From assembly GCA_019307165.1 (NCBI GenBank), contig JAFDKD010000100.1:1-8134 (forward strand): a stretch of DNA of 8,134 nucleotides, in the 5' to 3' direction. Under the pieces are notes generated by a model. The model did no database searches and had not been told where the DNA came from. It saw nothing but the letters and a program-made list of their open reading frames with translations. Origin of the DNA: Deltaproteobacteria bacterium (lineage in GTDB: Bacteria > Desulfobacterota > DSM-4660 > Desulfatiglandales > Desulfatiglandaceae). This document shows positions 1 to 6,395 of this stretch, piece by piece (within the stretch, counting starts at the first letter, position 1; each line of letters starts with the position of its first letter). The position numbers and the translations under genes are program-made.

Positions 1-15
1 TGATGAAGGTATGAC

Positions 16-44
16 TTGACAACAATGAAAAAATGAAATAGATT
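16..44 (+). promoter_or_regulatory. candidate sigma70-type promoter, target unknown
   Basis: A perfect -35 hexamer TTGACA (16-21) is followed after exactly 17 bp by TAGATT (39-44), four of six matches to the -10 consensus, in AT-rich DNA. A transcript would start near 51 and read rightwards, antisense to the glcD-like gene. I see no convincing protein gene downstream before 271: the only small frame (ATG at 199, about 25 codons) lacks a clear ribosome site. It may drive a small RNA or be a chance match. Confidence 0.35.
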
Positions 45-48
45 AACT

Positions 49-68
49 ATATCTAAGATATTAATATC
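49..68. repeat. overlapping GATAT/ATATC dyads downstream of the candidate promoter
   Basis: Three half-sites lie in a row: ATATC (49-53), GATAT (57-61) and ATATC (64-68). The first two form an inverted repeat with a 3-bp spacer and the last two form the perfect 12-bp palindrome GATATTAATATC (57-68). They begin at the expected start point of the promoter at 16-44, where an operator would fit. In DNA this AT-rich chance is a real alternative. Confidence 0.3.
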
Positions 69-271
69 AATAGAAAAAACAGGTTTTGCTACGCACAGCA
101 ACCCAATATCTGCACACACCCTGGATTGCAGATTAATTGAGAGTACCTCAGGAATCCACGCCTTGTTAAAAGCTGTGGTTTCACTTGGCAGGCGGCAATG
201 ACGAAAGGGCAGCGGTGTCGCGTGGATATCTGTAATATTGGAGGCTCACTCCGGTCAAAATATAATCTTAA

Positions 272-1672
272 CTAAATCCATTCCTTACTCCCTGAGCCAT
301 CGAAGATCTTCCCGGGATTCAGTATCCCCTTCGGGTCGAACGCCTTCTTGATCCGTTGCATCAGTTCAAGCCCGGCCCGGGGGATTTCCATCTCCAGATA
401 AGGCGCCTTGGTGATGCCGATGCCGTGTTCGCCCGTGATGGTGCCGCCCAGGGCAAGCACTTTCTCAAAGACCTTCTCCACCACATCGTGGGCCTTTTCC
501 AGTTCCTCCGGGTCTGATTTATCCAGCATGATGTTCACGTGAATATTTCCGTCCCCCGCATGACCGAATGCAGGAATGGGAAGCCCGTAACGCCGGCTTA
601 AGGCTTCAAGGTGGGACACCAATTCCGGCATCCTGGTCCTGGGAACCACCACGTCTTCGCTGATTTTGTGGGGTCTGCACTTGTAAAGAGAGGGGGAAAG
701 CTTCCGGCGGGCCTCCCACAGCCGATCGACCGCCTCGCCGCCCGATGCCGATTCGAACCCCAGCGCACGCCCCTCTTCGCACACACGCCGAATCATGTCG
801 GCCGAGCGCGCCACCGCGGCCTCGTCTCCGTCGACTTCCATGAGCAGCAGGGCCCCCGTTCGCGGAGGGATCGGAAATTCGATTTCATCCTTCACCGCGT
901 CCACGCAAATCCGGTCCATCAATTCCAGTACGGTGGGAATGATGCGGTTTGCGATGATCCGGGAAACGATCCGCACGGCCGAGGATACGTCCGGAAAAAA
1001 AGCGATCATGGTCCGGTTCGTCTCCGGCTTTGGGAGAAGCCTCAGTGTGATGTCCGTAATCACCGCGAGCGTGCCTTCCGACCCGATGACAAGCCGGGTC
1101 AGGTCGTAGCCGGCCACGCCTTTGGCCGTTTCCACCCCCACCTTCAGGATCTCGCCCGTGGGAATCACCATGGTCAGACCCAGGACATAGTCTCTGGTCA
1201 CGCCGTATTTAACGGCCCGCAGTCCGCCGGCGCATTCGGCGACATTGCCGCCGATGGTGGATATGTCGCTGCTTGCCGGATCCGGGGGATAAAACAGGCC
1301 CAGTTCTTCCGCCGCCGCCTGCAGGCGCCCCGTGATAACGCCCGTCTCCACTTTTGCGACGAGATTATCCGGATCGATGGACAGGATGCGGTCGAAACGG
1401 TCCATGGCCAGCACGAGTCCCCCCCGCACCGGCAGGGCGCCTCCGCTCATTCCGCTCCCGGCGCCTCTGGGAATCACGGGGAATCCCTCCCGTGTCGCCA
1501 GTTGGAGAATTTTGGACACCTCGTCCGCAGTGCCGGGAAAGGCCGCCGCATCGGGGGCATACACCAACTTGGTGGCGTCGCTGCCGTACGCCTCCAGGTC
1601 GTTCGTCCTGGTGATCAGGTGCGCCGGACCGACCACTTCCGAGATGTTCCTGAGGTCAGCTTCTGAAATCAT
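272..1672 (-). CDS. glcD: FAD-linked oxidase, GlcD family (glycolate/D-lactate dehydrogenase-type subunit)
   Basis: A 466-residue flavoprotein that probably oxidises a 2-hydroxy acid such as glycolate or D-lactate to the 2-oxo acid, passing electrons to an Fe-S partner or the quinone pool. The PCMH-type FAD-binding domain spans about residues 38-215, with the glycine-rich stretch PRGAGSGMSGGA (68-79), STIGGNVAECAGG (138-150) and GYDLTRLVIGSEGTL (188-202). The C-terminal FAD-oxidase domain carries the metal/substrate motif GHAGDGNIHVN (370-380) and GEHGIG (414-419), then the family's terminal NPGKIF (452-457). Length is normal for GlcD. The ATG at 1672 overlaps the recR stop as ATGA and has no purine-rich ribosome site ahead of it, suggesting translational coupling. 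No glcE or glcF partner lies in the window; the next gene downstream is outside it. The substrate cannot be read from sequence, so the symbol names the family only. Confidence 0.92.
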   Translation of the reverse strand: MISEADLRNISEVVGPAHLITRTNDLEAYGSDATKLVYAPDAAAFPGTADEVSKILQLATREGFPVIPRGAGSGMSGGALPVRGGLVLAMDRFDRILSIDPDNLVAKVETGVITGRLQAAAEELGLFYPPDPASSDISTIGGNVAECAGGLRAVKYGVTRDYVLGLTMVIPTGEILKVGVETAKGVAGYDLTRLVIGSEGTLAVITDITLRLLPKPETNRTMIAFFPDVSSAVRIVSRIIANRIIPTVLELMDRICVDAVKDEIEFPIPPRTGALLLMEVDGDEAAVARSADMIRRVCEEGRALGFESASGGEAVDRLWEARRKLSPSLYKCRPHKISEDVVVPRTRMPELVSHLEALSRRYGLPIPAFGHAGDGNIHVNIMLDKSDPEELEKAHDVVEKVFEKVLALGGTITGEHGIGITKAPYLEMEIPRAGLELMQRIKKAFDPKGILNPGKIFDGSGSKEWI

Positions 1673-2280
1673 TCGGTTACTGGGTTTCGTTGTCTTAGGG
1701 CGTGCTCGAGGGTCGCGCGATCCATGAATTTCAGATCGGCCCCCATAGGAACGCCCAAGGCAATGCGGGTGATGGCGAGATCCGGGTATTTTTCGGACAG
1801 GAGTTTGACCAGGAACGAGGCGGTCGCCTCCCCTTCCATGGTCGGATTGGTGGCAAGGATGACTTCCCTGACCGGCTCCCGCGGAATTCGGTTCAGGAGT
1901 TCCCCGATTCTGAGGTCTTCCGGGCCGATCCCGTCCAGAGGCGAAAGCACGCCATGAAGCACATGGTATCTGCCTTTGAAATGTCCCGAGTCCTCCAAGG
2001 CGAGCTGATCGTCGGGGCTTTCAACCACGCAGATTGTCCCCCCTGCCCGGTGCTCGTTGCGGCAGATGGGGCAAGGGTCATCATCGGTCAGATTGAAGCA
2101 CACGGAACAGAACCGAATCTTTTCCTTGACCTCCTGAAGGCTTCGAGCCAGTCCCAGCGCCAGGTCCTTGTTGCTCCTCAAAATGTGGAGCGCCATGCGA
2201 GCGGCCGATTTCTGCCCGATGCCGGGGAGCTTGGCGAACTGCTCGATCAAATTTTCAAGCGATGGCGGATAAATACCCAT
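1669..2280 (-). CDS. recR: recombination mediator protein RecR
   Basis: RecR works with RecO (and RecF) to load RecA onto SSB-coated single-stranded DNA during gap repair; it is cytoplasmic and forms a DNA-clamp ring. At 203 residues it has the usual length. In order: an N-terminal helix-hairpin-helix (KLPGIGQKSAARMA, 17-30), a four-cysteine zinc motif (C58, C61, C70, C73), a Toprim domain starting at CVVESPDDQLALE (84-96) with NPTMEGEATA (145-154), and the C-terminal GVPMGADLKFMDRATLEHAL (176-195). No key residue is missing. The start ATG at 2280 is supported by the conserved opening YPPSLENLIEQF; the ribosome site (ACAGG about 9 bases upstream) is weak. It follows ebfC after an unusually long 258-bp gap filled with repeats, and overlaps the next gene by four bases. 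Confidence 0.97.
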   Translation of the reverse strand: MGIYPPSLENLIEQFAKLPGIGQKSAARMALHILRSNKDLALGLARSLQEVKEKIRFCSVCFNLTDDDPCPICRNEHRAGGTICVVESPDDQLALEDSGHFKGRYHVLHGVLSPLDGIGPEDLRIGELLNRIPREPVREVILATNPTMEGEATASFLVKLLSEKYPDLAITRIALGVPMGADLKFMDRATLEHALRQRNPVTE

Positions 2281-2362
2281 GGGTGCAAACCTGTTGGAAA
2301 ACTATTTCAAGCTACAAAAAGAAGACTTGTGTGCGTCCAAAAAGGCGTACGAAAAAGGCCAA

Positions 2363-2448
2363 GGGCACAGGGCTTAGGGCGCAGGGGAAAACCCTATTTT
2401 TCCTCAAACCAGACGAATCTGTTTCCTTGCGCCATGCACCATGCGCCC
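2363..2448. repeat. imperfect 24-nt inverted repeat with nested small stem
   Basis: The arm at 2363-2386 matches the reverse complement of 2425-2448 at 17 of 24 positions; both are built of GGGCRCAnGG-like words. The 38-nt centre contains, next to the left arm, a perfect 6-bp stem GGAAAA (2386-2391) / TTTTCC (2398-2403). The structure resembles a small non-autonomous or REP-like element; no transposase is nearby. Confidence 0.45.
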
Positions 2449-2463
2449 TCTGTTTACGTCGCA

Positions 2464-2480
2464 GTCCCGCGTCGCGGGAC
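2464..2480. repeat. perfect GC palindrome GTCCCGCG-T-CGCGGGAC
   Basis: Two perfect 8-bp arms (2464-2471 and 2473-2480) around a single T. It could extrude as a cruciform or form an RNA hairpin after ebfC, but there is no T-tract on either side as expected for an intrinsic terminator. It sits 16 bp from the inverted repeat at 2363-2448 and may belong to the same element. Confidence 0.5.
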
Positions 2481-2538
2481 GCACGAGGCGGGAGGAGAAC
2501 GCCCCTCATCGGAAAAAGGGCCATCTCGGAATCGGGTA

Positions 2539-2868
2539 CTAGGTGATGCCGGGTATGCCCGGTATATTCAACCCCTTCGTCAACTTGCCCATCTCGTCGT
2601 TGACCATATTCTTGGCCCTGGTCATCCCGTCGTTCACCGCGGCCAGAATCAAATCCTGCAACATCTCCGCATCTTCCGGATCGATCACCTCACGTTCGAT
2701 GTGGATGGAGACGATCTCCTGCCGGCCGTTGACCGTCACATTGACCATGCCCCCTCCGGCGGAAGCATCAACGGTCTGTTCTCCCAGTTCTTCCTGAAGC
2801 TTGGCCATTTTCGTCTGAAGCTGCTGGGCCTGCTTCATCAGTTGTCCCATATTCGGCATGCCTTTCAT
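2539..2868 (-). CDS. ebfC: nucleoid-associated protein, YbaB/EbfC family
   Basis: A 109-residue member of the YbaB/EbfC family, small dimeric DNA-binding proteins that coat DNA; they are nearly always encoded between dnaX and recR, as here. Visible features are the methionine/glutamine-rich N-terminal helix (about 5-30, MGQLMKQAQQLQTKMAKLQ within it), the GGGMVNVTVNGRQEIVSIHI beta-sheet core (38-57), the conserved DPEDAEMLQDLILAAVNDG segment (63-81) and a C-terminal tail ending in a short P-G-I repeat. The ATG at 2868 is well supported: GGAGG lies 7 bases upstream on the minus strand. It follows dnaX by 67 bp and is probably in the same transcript. Precise cellular role is unsettled for the family. 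Confidence 0.95.
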   Translation of the reverse strand: MKGMPNMGQLMKQAQQLQTKMAKLQEELGEQTVDASAGGGMVNVTVNGRQEIVSIHIEREVIDPEDAEMLQDLILAAVNDGMTRAKNMVNDEMGKLTKGLNIPGIPGIT

Positions 2869-2897
2869 GCATCATCCTCCTTCAATTTTCAGCCGCC

Positions 2898-2913
2898 TCC
2901 CGATCTCTCGGGA
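2898..2913. repeat. short hairpin in the dnaX-ebfC gap
   Basis: TCCCGA (2898-2903) and TCGGGA (2908-2913) form a perfect 6-bp stem with a TCTC loop; a second small stem GCCC/GGGC (2918-2921 and 2927-2930) lies beside it. There is no T-tract, so termination is unlikely; it might modulate mRNA stability between dnaX and ebfC, or be chance. Confidence 0.3.
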
Positions 2914-2935
2914 CCGAGCCCTGCGTGGGCCGGCG

Positions 2936-4558
2936 CTACCTTATCTCTCCCTGAAACGTCTGGATGAGTTCCTGTACCTGGTGCGGCAACTCTGAATTTT
3001 CGGTTTCAACCGGTTCGGCGGGGGCCGTTTTCGGGGCCCCTTTCTTGGGCTGTCCCGGCTTTCCGTCAACTATCTTCAATTGGATGTCTTTCCCGAAATA
3101 ATCACGACAGTAGTCTGTCAGTCGGCCGTGGCGCTCCTTGTCGTCGAAATAGGTCGAGGAAAAGGGCTGGTCGCCTCGGGCGATTTCGAGCGTCTCTCCC
3201 TGCAGCCCCTGAAACGTCCATTCCCTGAGGACATTCACCATGCCGTTGGCGTTTTCCGATAGAAAATCGAGAAATCCCTCCCAGTCTCCGGGTGCGTCCT
3301 CCGGTTCCGTCGGCGCTTCCACAGGGGGGGAAGCGTCCGCGGCTTTCTCCCAGCGAGCCCCGGGCTCCGAGACCAGATCGGACCTTTCAGCACGGCAAGC
3401 GCCGGGCGGCGAATCCCCCAACCGTTTGTCCATATCCTCGAGCTTTTCGAGCAATTCGCCGAAAGAGGCAAACTCGCCGATCCGGCAAAGCTTGATCATG
3501 GTCGCCTCCAGAAGAACCCGGGGGTGGGTGGTGAATCGCAGGGACTCTTCCCGCGTGATCAGGAAATTGAGAAGGATCTGGAGCTTTTCCTGTCCGGCAA
3601 GCCCGGCCTGGGCCTTGAGTTCTTCGAGATCTTCCTCGGTCATGTCAAGCAGATATTTGTCCGACGAAATCAGGCTCACCAGGAGATTCCTGAACTGCTC
3701 CATGAGCGCCCGATAGAATTCCTTGATATCGTGGCCGAAATGGTAGATCCGCTCCACGATCTCCAGGCATTTGGCTGCGGACCCCTCGATAACGGCCCGC
3801 GACGACTGAAAAACGAGGTCGCGATCGATGATGCCCAGAATTTCGACGATGTGTTCGTCCGTCACCTCCGACCCGCTAAAGGACACCACCTGGTCCAGGA
3901 GGCTTTCCGCGTCGCGCATGCTCCCGTCCGCCTGCCTGGCCAGCAGCATGAGTCCGGAAGGACTGACCCGAACATCCTCTTCAGCGGTTACATGTTCGAG
4001 ATGAGCGATGATCTTGACGATGGGTATTCGCTTGAAGTCGAATCGTTGGCAACGGGACAGGATGGTCACCGGCACCTTGTGGGATTCGGTGGTGGCGAAA
4101 ATGAATTTGACGTGCGCGGGCGGCTCCTCCAACGTCTTGAGAAGGGCGTTGAAGGCCTGAAGGGTGAGCATGTGGACTTCGTCGATGATGTAGACCCGGT
4201 AACGATTGGCCGCGGGCATGTACTTGATGCTCTCGCGGAGGTCTCGGATCTCGTCGATGCCGCGGTTGGAGGCCCCGTCGATCTCCTGCACGTCCATGGA
4301 CGAGCCGTCCGTGATTTCCCGGCAGGACTGGCACTGGCCGCACGGTTGCCCCGGCTCCCCCGCTACGCAGTTGATGGCCTTGGCCAGTATCCGGGCGACC
4401 GAAGTCTTGCCGACGCCCCTCGGGCCGGCAAACAGATAGGCATGGGACAAGCGGTCAGCCTTAATGGCATTGATCAGGGTCTGGGTGACATGCTCCTGGC
4501 CCACAACGTCTTCAAAACGCCTGGGCCGCCATTTCCGGGCCAGTACTTCATAGGTCAT
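2936..4558 (-). CDS. dnaX: DNA polymerase III subunit gamma/tau
   Basis: The ATPase of the replicative clamp loader. The AAA+ module is intact: Walker A GPRGVGKT (45-52), zinc-binding cysteines C64, C73, C76 and C79, Walker B IIDE (124-127), FATTE sensor 1 (154-158), the SRC arginine-finger motif (168-170) and sensor 2 GSMRDAESLLDQ (212-223). Domain III, which mediates oligomerisation, follows to about residue 370. The remainder is a low-complexity Pro/Ala/Glu-rich tail with a small folded patch around 425-495, in the position of tau's polymerase- and helicase-contacting region. At 540 residues it is a plausible full-length tau. The ATG at 4558 begins the family's typical MTYEVLARKWRPRRFEDVVGQ and has GGTGA 6 bases upstream. 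The gene follows tRNA-Ser by 98 bp without a visible terminator, so the two may share a transcript. Confidence 0.97.
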   Translation of the reverse strand: MTYEVLARKWRPRRFEDVVGQEHVTQTLINAIKADRLSHAYLFAGPRGVGKTSVARILAKAINCVAGEPGQPCGQCQSCREITDGSSMDVQEIDGASNRGIDEIRDLRESIKYMPAANRYRVYIIDEVHMLTLQAFNALLKTLEEPPAHVKFIFATTESHKVPVTILSRCQRFDFKRIPIVKIIAHLEHVTAEEDVRVSPSGLMLLARQADGSMRDAESLLDQVVSFSGSEVTDEHIVEILGIIDRDLVFQSSRAVIEGSAAKCLEIVERIYHFGHDIKEFYRALMEQFRNLLVSLISSDKYLLDMTEEDLEELKAQAGLAGQEKLQILLNFLITREESLRFTTHPRVLLEATMIKLCRIGEFASFGELLEKLEDMDKRLGDSPPGACRAERSDLVSEPGARWEKAADASPPVEAPTEPEDAPGDWEGFLDFLSENANGMVNVLREWTFQGLQGETLEIARGDQPFSSTYFDDKERHGRLTDYCRDYFGKDIQLKIVDGKPGQPKKGAPKTAPAEPVETENSELPHQVQELIQTFQGEIR

Positions 4559-4656
4559 GATTCACCGCATGATGGCGCACAGGGTTATCGGCGCTCCGCG
4601 TCTTTCCCTCGGCCCGCCGTTGTTCGAGGTTGGAATCATTGCAGATGGAATAAATC

Positions 4657-4750
4657 TGGCGGAGAGAGAGGGATTCGAACCCTCGGTACCACTTGTGGTA
4701 GTACACGCGATTTCCAGTCGCGCTCCTTCAGCCGGCTCGGACATCTCTCC
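4657..4750 (-). tRNA. tRNA-Ser (anticodon GGA)
   Basis: On the minus strand a complete class II tRNA can be folded. The acceptor stem is GGAGAGA (4750-4744) pairing with TCTCTCC (4667-4661), followed by discriminator G and an encoded CCA (4659-4657). The anticodon arm is CGCGA-CTGGAAA-TCGCG, giving anticodon GGA for UCC/UCU serine codons. A long variable arm TACCA-CAAG-TGGTA marks it as a serine-type tRNA. The T arm is GAGGG-TTCGAAT-CCCTC. All stems are intact. It lies immediately upstream of dnaX, matching the order in B. subtilis. Confidence 0.96.
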
Positions 4751-5082
4751 GCGTTGCTCGTTTTTACGGCACTCGGGCATGGCCGCCCGCTACCGCACCT
4801 GAAACCGCGGACAAGAGGCGGATAATCCTTGCACTCAGGTATTCGCAAGGCTTGAATTCTGCCAGAGCGGGAGGGGATTGTCAAGGATCGGAAGTGTCCC
4901 CGAGCAAAGGTAAAGAATTGCCGCCCATAGAGCAGGCCTCTTACCTCATCTGCGCTCAAAGCAAAGGTCTGAGGTTCGCCGCCATGCCGCATCTTCCGGC
5001 CAAAATCCACTCAAACGATCGCGGCAGTTCGATTCCCGCCCGCTTACCTCTTGATGTGTTGACATGAATAGTCCGGACGCTG
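4751..5082. other. 332-bp gap between fic and tRNA-Ser, no convincing gene
   Basis: Minus-strand frames here include a short one starting at 5067 and a longer one running from 5010 through the tRNA, but the latter's C-terminal part is just tRNA read as protein and neither resembles a known family. There is no T-tailed terminator after the fic stop. The word AAGTGTCCCCG (4892-4902) resembles two words found right of fic (6474-6484 and 6517-6528). No signal-recognition-particle RNA core is visible. The tRNA promoter should lie in the first 100 bp upstream of 4750 but I cannot place it with confidence. Confidence 0.5.
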
Positions 5083-6249
5083 TCAGCCGGGCAGCTCCGT
5101 CCCCTGGTTCATGATTTCCAGATATCCGGCATAGCTGAAAACCCGATTGCGCTTGCGAGAGGTCAGTTCCCGTACAATCCCCAAACGCTCCAGATGCCCC
5201 AGGCACTTGTTGACCGTGGCCGGAGTGATACCGGTTTTTTCCACCAACCAGTTGGAAGCCGTGATTGGACGACCCATCAGAGCCCGGTGCACCCGCAATG
5301 CTGACGCCGCCGCCCGGCCAAGACCACTGATTCTGTCTCGGTCTTCATTGGTAAGATCAACAAGTTGCCTGGCGGTGTCCACCGCCTGGGTGGTAGTGAC
5401 AATGACCGCCTCGGCGAAGAAATCGAGCCAGGCTTCCCAGTCCCCGCTTAAACGAACCTCATTCAGCAGCTCGTAATAATATTGCCGGTGTGTTTTGAAA
5501 TAGAGGCTCAGGTAGAGCATCGGCTCCCGAAGCATTTTTTGTTCGCACAACAGCAGCGTGATCAACAGGCGGCCCAGGCGGCCGTTGCCATCTAAAAACG
5601 GATGGATGGTTTCAAACTGCATATGGGCCAATGCGGCCTTGAGCAATGCAGGGGTGGGTTCCGGCTGGTCATGCAGAAACAACTCCAAATTGCCCATACA
5701 ATCCAAAACCTGCTCAGCTGGTGGTGGAACAAAGGCCGCATTGCCGGGTCGGGTGCCGCCGATCCAATTCTGGGTTCTGCGAAATTCACCGGGGGTCTGG
5801 TTTGCACCCCGCCCCTTGGAAAGCAATACCCCATGCATTTCTTTAATCAGACGAAGAGACAAGGGAAACCCCTCGGCCAGTCGCTCCATCCCATAGTCCA
5901 GGGCAGCCACATAATTGCTGACCTCGCGGACATCGTCCAGCGGCACACCGGGCTCCATATCCAGTTCAAAAAGCAGGAGGTCAGAAAGCGATGACTGCGT
6001 CCCCTCGATCATGGAGGAAAGCACCGCCTCCTTGCGCACATACATATAGAGGAACAAAGAAATGTCCGGAAGGAAGGTCGAGATGCTATCCAGCCTCCCG
6101 AGAGCGAGTAGCGCCTGGTCGAACTTGCTGCGCAAATCCGACGTCCAATCGAGAGACGGGTTCGGCGGCAATGGGGCGGGGACAAAGGCCTGGGCGTTCT
6201 CGCCCACCGTTGATATTGTAACGTATTGTCCCTGGAGCTTTCGTTTCAT
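5083..6249 (-). CDS. fic: class II Fic-domain protein AMP-transferase with C-terminal winged helix
   Basis: Fic enzymes usually transfer AMP from ATP to a hydroxyl side chain of a target protein. The active-site motif HPFLDGNGRLGR (216-227) is complete, including catalytic H216 and the phosphate-binding GNGR. An N-terminal Fic_N region carries SSMIEG (78-83), which fits the inhibitory (S/T)xxxE(G/N) helix of class II enzymes; E82 would obstruct ATP gamma-phosphate binding. The flap that positions the target is RTQNWIGGTRPGNAAFVPPP (158-177). The C-terminus (about 318-375) looks like a winged helix, with GITPATVNKCLGHLERLGIV as its helix-turn-helix. The layout matches stand-alone Fic proteins such as Shewanella SoFic. 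The ATG at 6249 has only a distant AGGA about 12 bases upstream, and a four-codon leader frame (6260-6246) ends by overlapping it. The upstream region carries an array of repeated operator-like sites. The target is unknown. Confidence 0.93.
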   Translation of the reverse strand: MKRKLQGQYVTISTVGENAQAFVPAPLPPNPSLDWTSDLRSKFDQALLALGRLDSISTFLPDISLFLYMYVRKEAVLSSMIEGTQSSLSDLLLFELDMEPGVPLDDVREVSNYVAALDYGMERLAEGFPLSLRLIKEMHGVLLSKGRGANQTPGEFRRTQNWIGGTRPGNAAFVPPPAEQVLDCMGNLELFLHDQPEPTPALLKAALAHMQFETIHPFLDGNGRLGRLLITLLLCEQKMLREPMLYLSLYFKTHRQYYYELLNEVRLSGDWEAWLDFFAEAVIVTTTQAVDTARQLVDLTNEDRDRISGLGRAAASALRVHRALMGRPITASNWLVEKTGITPATVNKCLGHLERLGIVRELTSRKRNRVFSYAGYLEIMNQGTELPG

Positions 6250-6260
6250 CGCTTGATCAT
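6246..6260 (-). other. tiny leader frame overlapping the fic start
   Basis: ATG ATC AAG CGA TGA on the minus strand: four codons, ending with a TGA that shares bases with the fic ATG (ATGA overlap). The AGGA at the fic ribosome site is only 1-2 bases from this ATG, too close for normal initiation, so chance is likely; if used, it could couple or dampen fic translation. Confidence 0.15.
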
Positions 6261-6263
6261 ATC

Positions 6264-6395
6264 CTAAAATAAGACGCTTCGTTATTTTAATTTAATGCCA
6301 AATTCTAAAATAACGAAAAAGGAAACAGGCGTCAAGCGCTTTGGCTAAAATAGCGATCCCGATTATTTTATTTTAGGCCACCTTTCTAAAATAAG
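6264..6395. repeat. six-copy CTAAAATAA operator-like array upstream of fic
   Basis: Plus-strand copies are CTAAAATAAG (6264-6273), CTAAAATAAC (6305-6314), CTAAAATAGC (6345-6354) and CTAAAATAAG (6386-6395). Minus-strand copies occupy 6281-6290 (GTTATTTTAA) and 6367-6376 (TTTATTTTAG). The plus-strand copies start 41, 40 and 41 bp apart, close to four helical turns, so they face the same side of the DNA. Copies 1 and 2 form a dyad with perfect 8-bp arms TAAAATAA / TTATTTTA and a 9-bp spacer; the copies at 6345 and 6367 form a wider dyad. One copy covers the fic promoter -10. Fic's own winged helix is the obvious candidate binder, an inference. Confidence 0.7.
6307..6335 (-). promoter_or_regulatory. 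predicted sigma70-type promoter of fic
   Basis: On the minus strand TTGACG (6335-6330) is followed after exactly 17 bp by TATTTT (6312-6307). The first matches five of six -35 consensus bases; the second four of six of the -10. Transcription would start near 6300, giving a leader of about 50 nt. The -10 is embedded in the repeated site at 6305-6314, the next two sites (6281-6290 and 6264-6273) lie just downstream of the start point and the fourth lies upstream of the -35, an arrangement suited to repression. Confidence 0.6.

Larger units (their letters stand above)
2281..2538. other. ebfC-recR intergenic region with repeat-like content
   Basis: This gap within an otherwise tight gene cluster holds no credible gene. 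It contains an imperfect inverted repeat (2363-2448) and a perfect GC palindrome (2464-2480), both listed separately. Words of the type GGGCRCAGGG recur on both strands. No T-run follows either structure on the minus strand, so neither is a standard terminator, and whether recR has its own promoter here cannot be decided. Confidence 0.5.

Noticed and set aside
2936..3300. Programmed frameshift site in dnaX producing a short gamma form
   Set aside because: No A-rich slippery heptamer like that of E. coli was seen in the C-terminal part; the AAG AAA codons near 3050 lack a clear slippery context.
3524..4825. Long plus-strand frame opposite dnaX, and similar long frames opposite glcD and recR/ebfC
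   Set aside because: They are antisense shadows of well-supported conserved genes, with no family resemblance.
4636..5010. A 124-codon minus-strand frame upstream of and across the tRNA
   Set aside because: Its C-terminal third is the tRNA-Ser gene read as protein, and the rest has no family resemblance or ribosome site.
5000..5050. Possible second tRNA: plus-strand GTTCGATTCC near 5026 resembles a T loop
   Set aside because: The flanking T stem does not pair properly, and no acceptor stem or anticodon arm could be built around it.
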